Positions 5,102-6,651 of a DNA stretch of 6,651 bases are shown piece by piece. Within the stretch, counting starts at the first letter, position 1, and every line of letters begins with the position of its first letter. The stretch covers positions 1 through 6,651 of the forward strand of contig JADHXT010000199.1 in NCBI GenBank assembly GCA_016782825.1, written 5' to 3'. Under the pieces are notes generated by a model that was given only the letters and a program-made list of their open reading frames with translations, was not told the origin of the DNA and made no database searches. Position numbers and translations under genes: made by a program. The stretch comes from Candidatus Brocadiia bacterium. GTDB taxonomy: Bacteria; Planctomycetota; PUPC01; DSUN01.

Positions 5102-6651
5102 CTACCGCGCATCGAGGGTCTGGATAGGGCCGTTGAGATCGTGGCGATGTCGCTCACGCAGAGCGGCTGCCGCCGACATGGCTTCACGATGAAGGCGACG
5201 GTCCGCAGTCCAGTAGTCGCAGTACGGCCGCACGACCGCGATGTCGTTCGCCGTCCCGCTCCGACCTATCTCCTCCAATGCGAGGCGCTTCTGGCTGAAG
5301 CCCGCCTCCGCGAGCATCCGTCGCGCAACAGGGAGCGCACGGTCGTCGAGGACATCGAGGAGCACGCGGACCGCATAGTGTGGCACGTAGCCTGGCTTGT
5401 CGGGGAACACCAATCGGGTCATCGACGCCTCGACCTCAGGCCCCCCGATGGTCCTGAGGGCCTCAGCGGCGGCTGCTCCGGATTGCCAACTCGCGAACTT
5501 GACCATGTGATGCGAGAGGAGCTGAATGGCACGCCGGTCGCGCAAGTCCCCCAGGCGGAAGACAATCCACTCGAGAGCTTCCGGAGGCAGTCCAGGGCCC
5601 GCCCACGACACCGTGACGGACGCGTTCGTCAGTTGGGTGCGCGATACGGTGGCTGTTGCCGGCGCTTCTGGCTGCGGCTTGCGGGGTCTCTTCCCCGATA
5701 GGAGCTCGGCGAGGAGTGTGCCTTCGTCCGCACAATCCGCAAGGGAGCGCAACGGCTCCAGGGTCGCCCAGGCCCGTCGGTGACCCTCGTCCATGACCAT
5801 CGAGGCCTGCTCGTAGCCATCCCGGTCCGCGAGCCATATCAGCGACAGCATGCTCTGGCTGGGTCGCGCGACTCCAAACCCCGGCGCACGCTCGGCGAGC
5901 GTGTCAATGAGCTGGATCGCAGCCTTCCGCCTTGCCGCCGCGCCGAGTTCGCGGACAGCCATCGTCGTGATGCGCATGGCCGCTCTGTCCAGCGTGCTCT
6001 GGCCCTGTAGCAGCACGAGCAGGGCTTGCAGGCAGTCGGGGTGGCGCAACGCCCTCAGTGTAACCGCAGCCTGCTCGGCTAGGCCATGATCGCCCGAGCG
6101 CCTCTCCTGCGGCACCATGCGAAGGACCGCCTTGCGAATGTCCCCCCTTTCCTTGGGAGTCGCGTCCTGCAAGAGAGCACGCGCAGCCTGAAGCCGATGT
6201 GTGGTCGGCGCATCTCTGTCCTCGAGGACCGACCTGTAAGCCGCTCTGGCTGCGCCAGTCTCCCCGGCGTCAGTGAGGCGTCTGGCCTGTGCCAGGGGTG
6301 TCTCGACCACGGCGGCGAGGCCCCGCAGTTCAGGGGTCAACCGGCGTTTGATGAGGTACCGAGCGGCTTCAGGCGCGAGATGGTCTCGCCCGAGCGCTTC
6401 CCCGAATGCCTCCGTGACGCCAGGCGCGCCTGGGAACGCCCAGGCCAGGGCATGCGCAGCACGGCGGCCCACGGAGGCATCAGGCGACTTCAGCGCCTCG
6501 ATCAGAGTCGGGACGCCTCGCACATCACCGATGTCGCCGATCAGCACGACGATCCGCTCTTGGTGTGGCGGATCGAGTTTGGTGTAGAACCCGGACAGGA
6601 GGTCGAAGTTGTTTGGGTCCTGCATGTCGCGCAGGTCGGCGAACAGCTGCT
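5102..6651 (-). CDS. HEAT-repeat protein (5' partial)
   Basis: The frame is open to the right edge: upstream of the ATG at 6625 it continues as QLFADLRD, which reads smoothly into MQDPNNFDLLSGFYTKLD, so the true start lies outside the window. Counting from that Met, residues 1-507 are almost wholly helical. HEAT-like helix pairs include ERIVVLIGDIGDVRGVPTLI (23-42) followed by DASVGRRAAHALAWAF, then a block at 180-245, and a second array at 350-490 (LEWIVFRLGDLRDRRAIQLL, then SGAAAAEALRTIGG). A Lys/Pro/Ala-rich linker (about 311-330) separates the two arrays. No catalytic motif, signal peptide or membrane segment is visible in this part. Such proteins usually serve as protein-binding scaffolds; the partner is unknown. 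It ends at TAG (5104-5102) and leads into the 99-residue gene. An N-terminal domain outside the window could change the call. Confidence 0.75.
   Translation of the reverse strand, partial: QLFADLRDMQDPNNFDLLSGFYTKLDPPHQERIVVLIGDIGDVRGVPTLIEALKSPDASVGRRAAHALAWAFPGAPGVTEAFGEALGRDHLAPEAARYLIKRRLTPELRGLAAVVETPLAQARRLTDAGETGAARAAYRSVLEDRDAPTTHRLQAARALLQDATPKERGDIRKAVLRMVPQERRSGDHGLAEQAAVTLRALRHPDCLQALLVLLQGQSTLDRAAMRITTMAVRELGAAARRKAAIQLIDTLAERAPGFGVARPSQSMLSLIWLADRDGYEQASMVMDEGHRRAWATLEPLRSLADCADEGTLLAELLSGKRPRKPQPEAPATATVSRTQLTNASVTVSWAGPGLPPEALEWIVFRLGDLRDRRAIQLLSHHMVKFASWQSGAAAAEALRTIGGPEVEASMTRLVFPDKPGYVPHYAVRVLLDVLDDRALPVARRMLAEAGFSQKRLALEEIGRSGTANDIAVVRPYCDYWTADRRLHREAMSAAAALRERHRHDLNGPIQTLDAR

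Noticed and set aside
5081..5701. 206-residue plus-strand reading frame
   Set aside because: It is the complement of the HEAT-repeat gene, whose own frame has clear helical repeats and runs to the window edge.

Overview
The window reads as high-GC bacterial DNA, most likely from a Planctomycetota or related PVC-type (possibly Hydrogenedentes- or Armatimonadota-like) genome, perhaps a metagenome contig. This rests on gene content recalled from family knowledge, not on a search: a secreted PD40 beta-propeller protein of the hydrazine-synthase-alpha-middle-domain type, a secreted GH76 glycosidase carrying a fucolectin-like F5/8 C domain, and a HEAT-repeat protein.

Layout. Positions 1-1831 (minus strand) hold a secreted HZS-alpha-like propeller protein whose C-terminus lies beyond the left edge. 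The long plus-strand reading frame over it is only its shadow. A divergent control region (1832-1989) follows. It contains a promoter placed so that the propeller mRNA would be leaderless, and a strong 12-bp hairpin. Positions 1990-2133 (plus) encode a 47-residue zinc-ribbon miniprotein. Positions 2317-3822 (plus) encode the secreted GH76-type enzyme. Positions 3823-4777 are a convergent intergenic region of about 955 nt with no credible intact gene. It holds two imperfect direct copies of a roughly 200-nt element, each encoding a short methyltransferase-start-like peptide (RTKLDK), a G-rich tract, and two adjacent perfect-stem hairpins whose loops are complementary. Positions 4778-5077 (minus) encode a 99-residue orphan protein that follows, 24 nt downstream and with a good Shine-Dalgarno, a HEAT-repeat protein (5102 to the right edge, minus) whose N-terminus is cut off.

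Working together. The propeller protein and the glycosidase both have export signals and sit either side of a shared divergent region, which fits an exported polysaccharide-handling function, but nothing in the sequence proves they are co-regulated. The HEAT protein and the orphan look like one transcription unit converging on the GH76 gene. I do not see a defence, CRISPR, phage or transposase system. The least explained part is the 3823-4777 region, with its repeats and paired hairpins.
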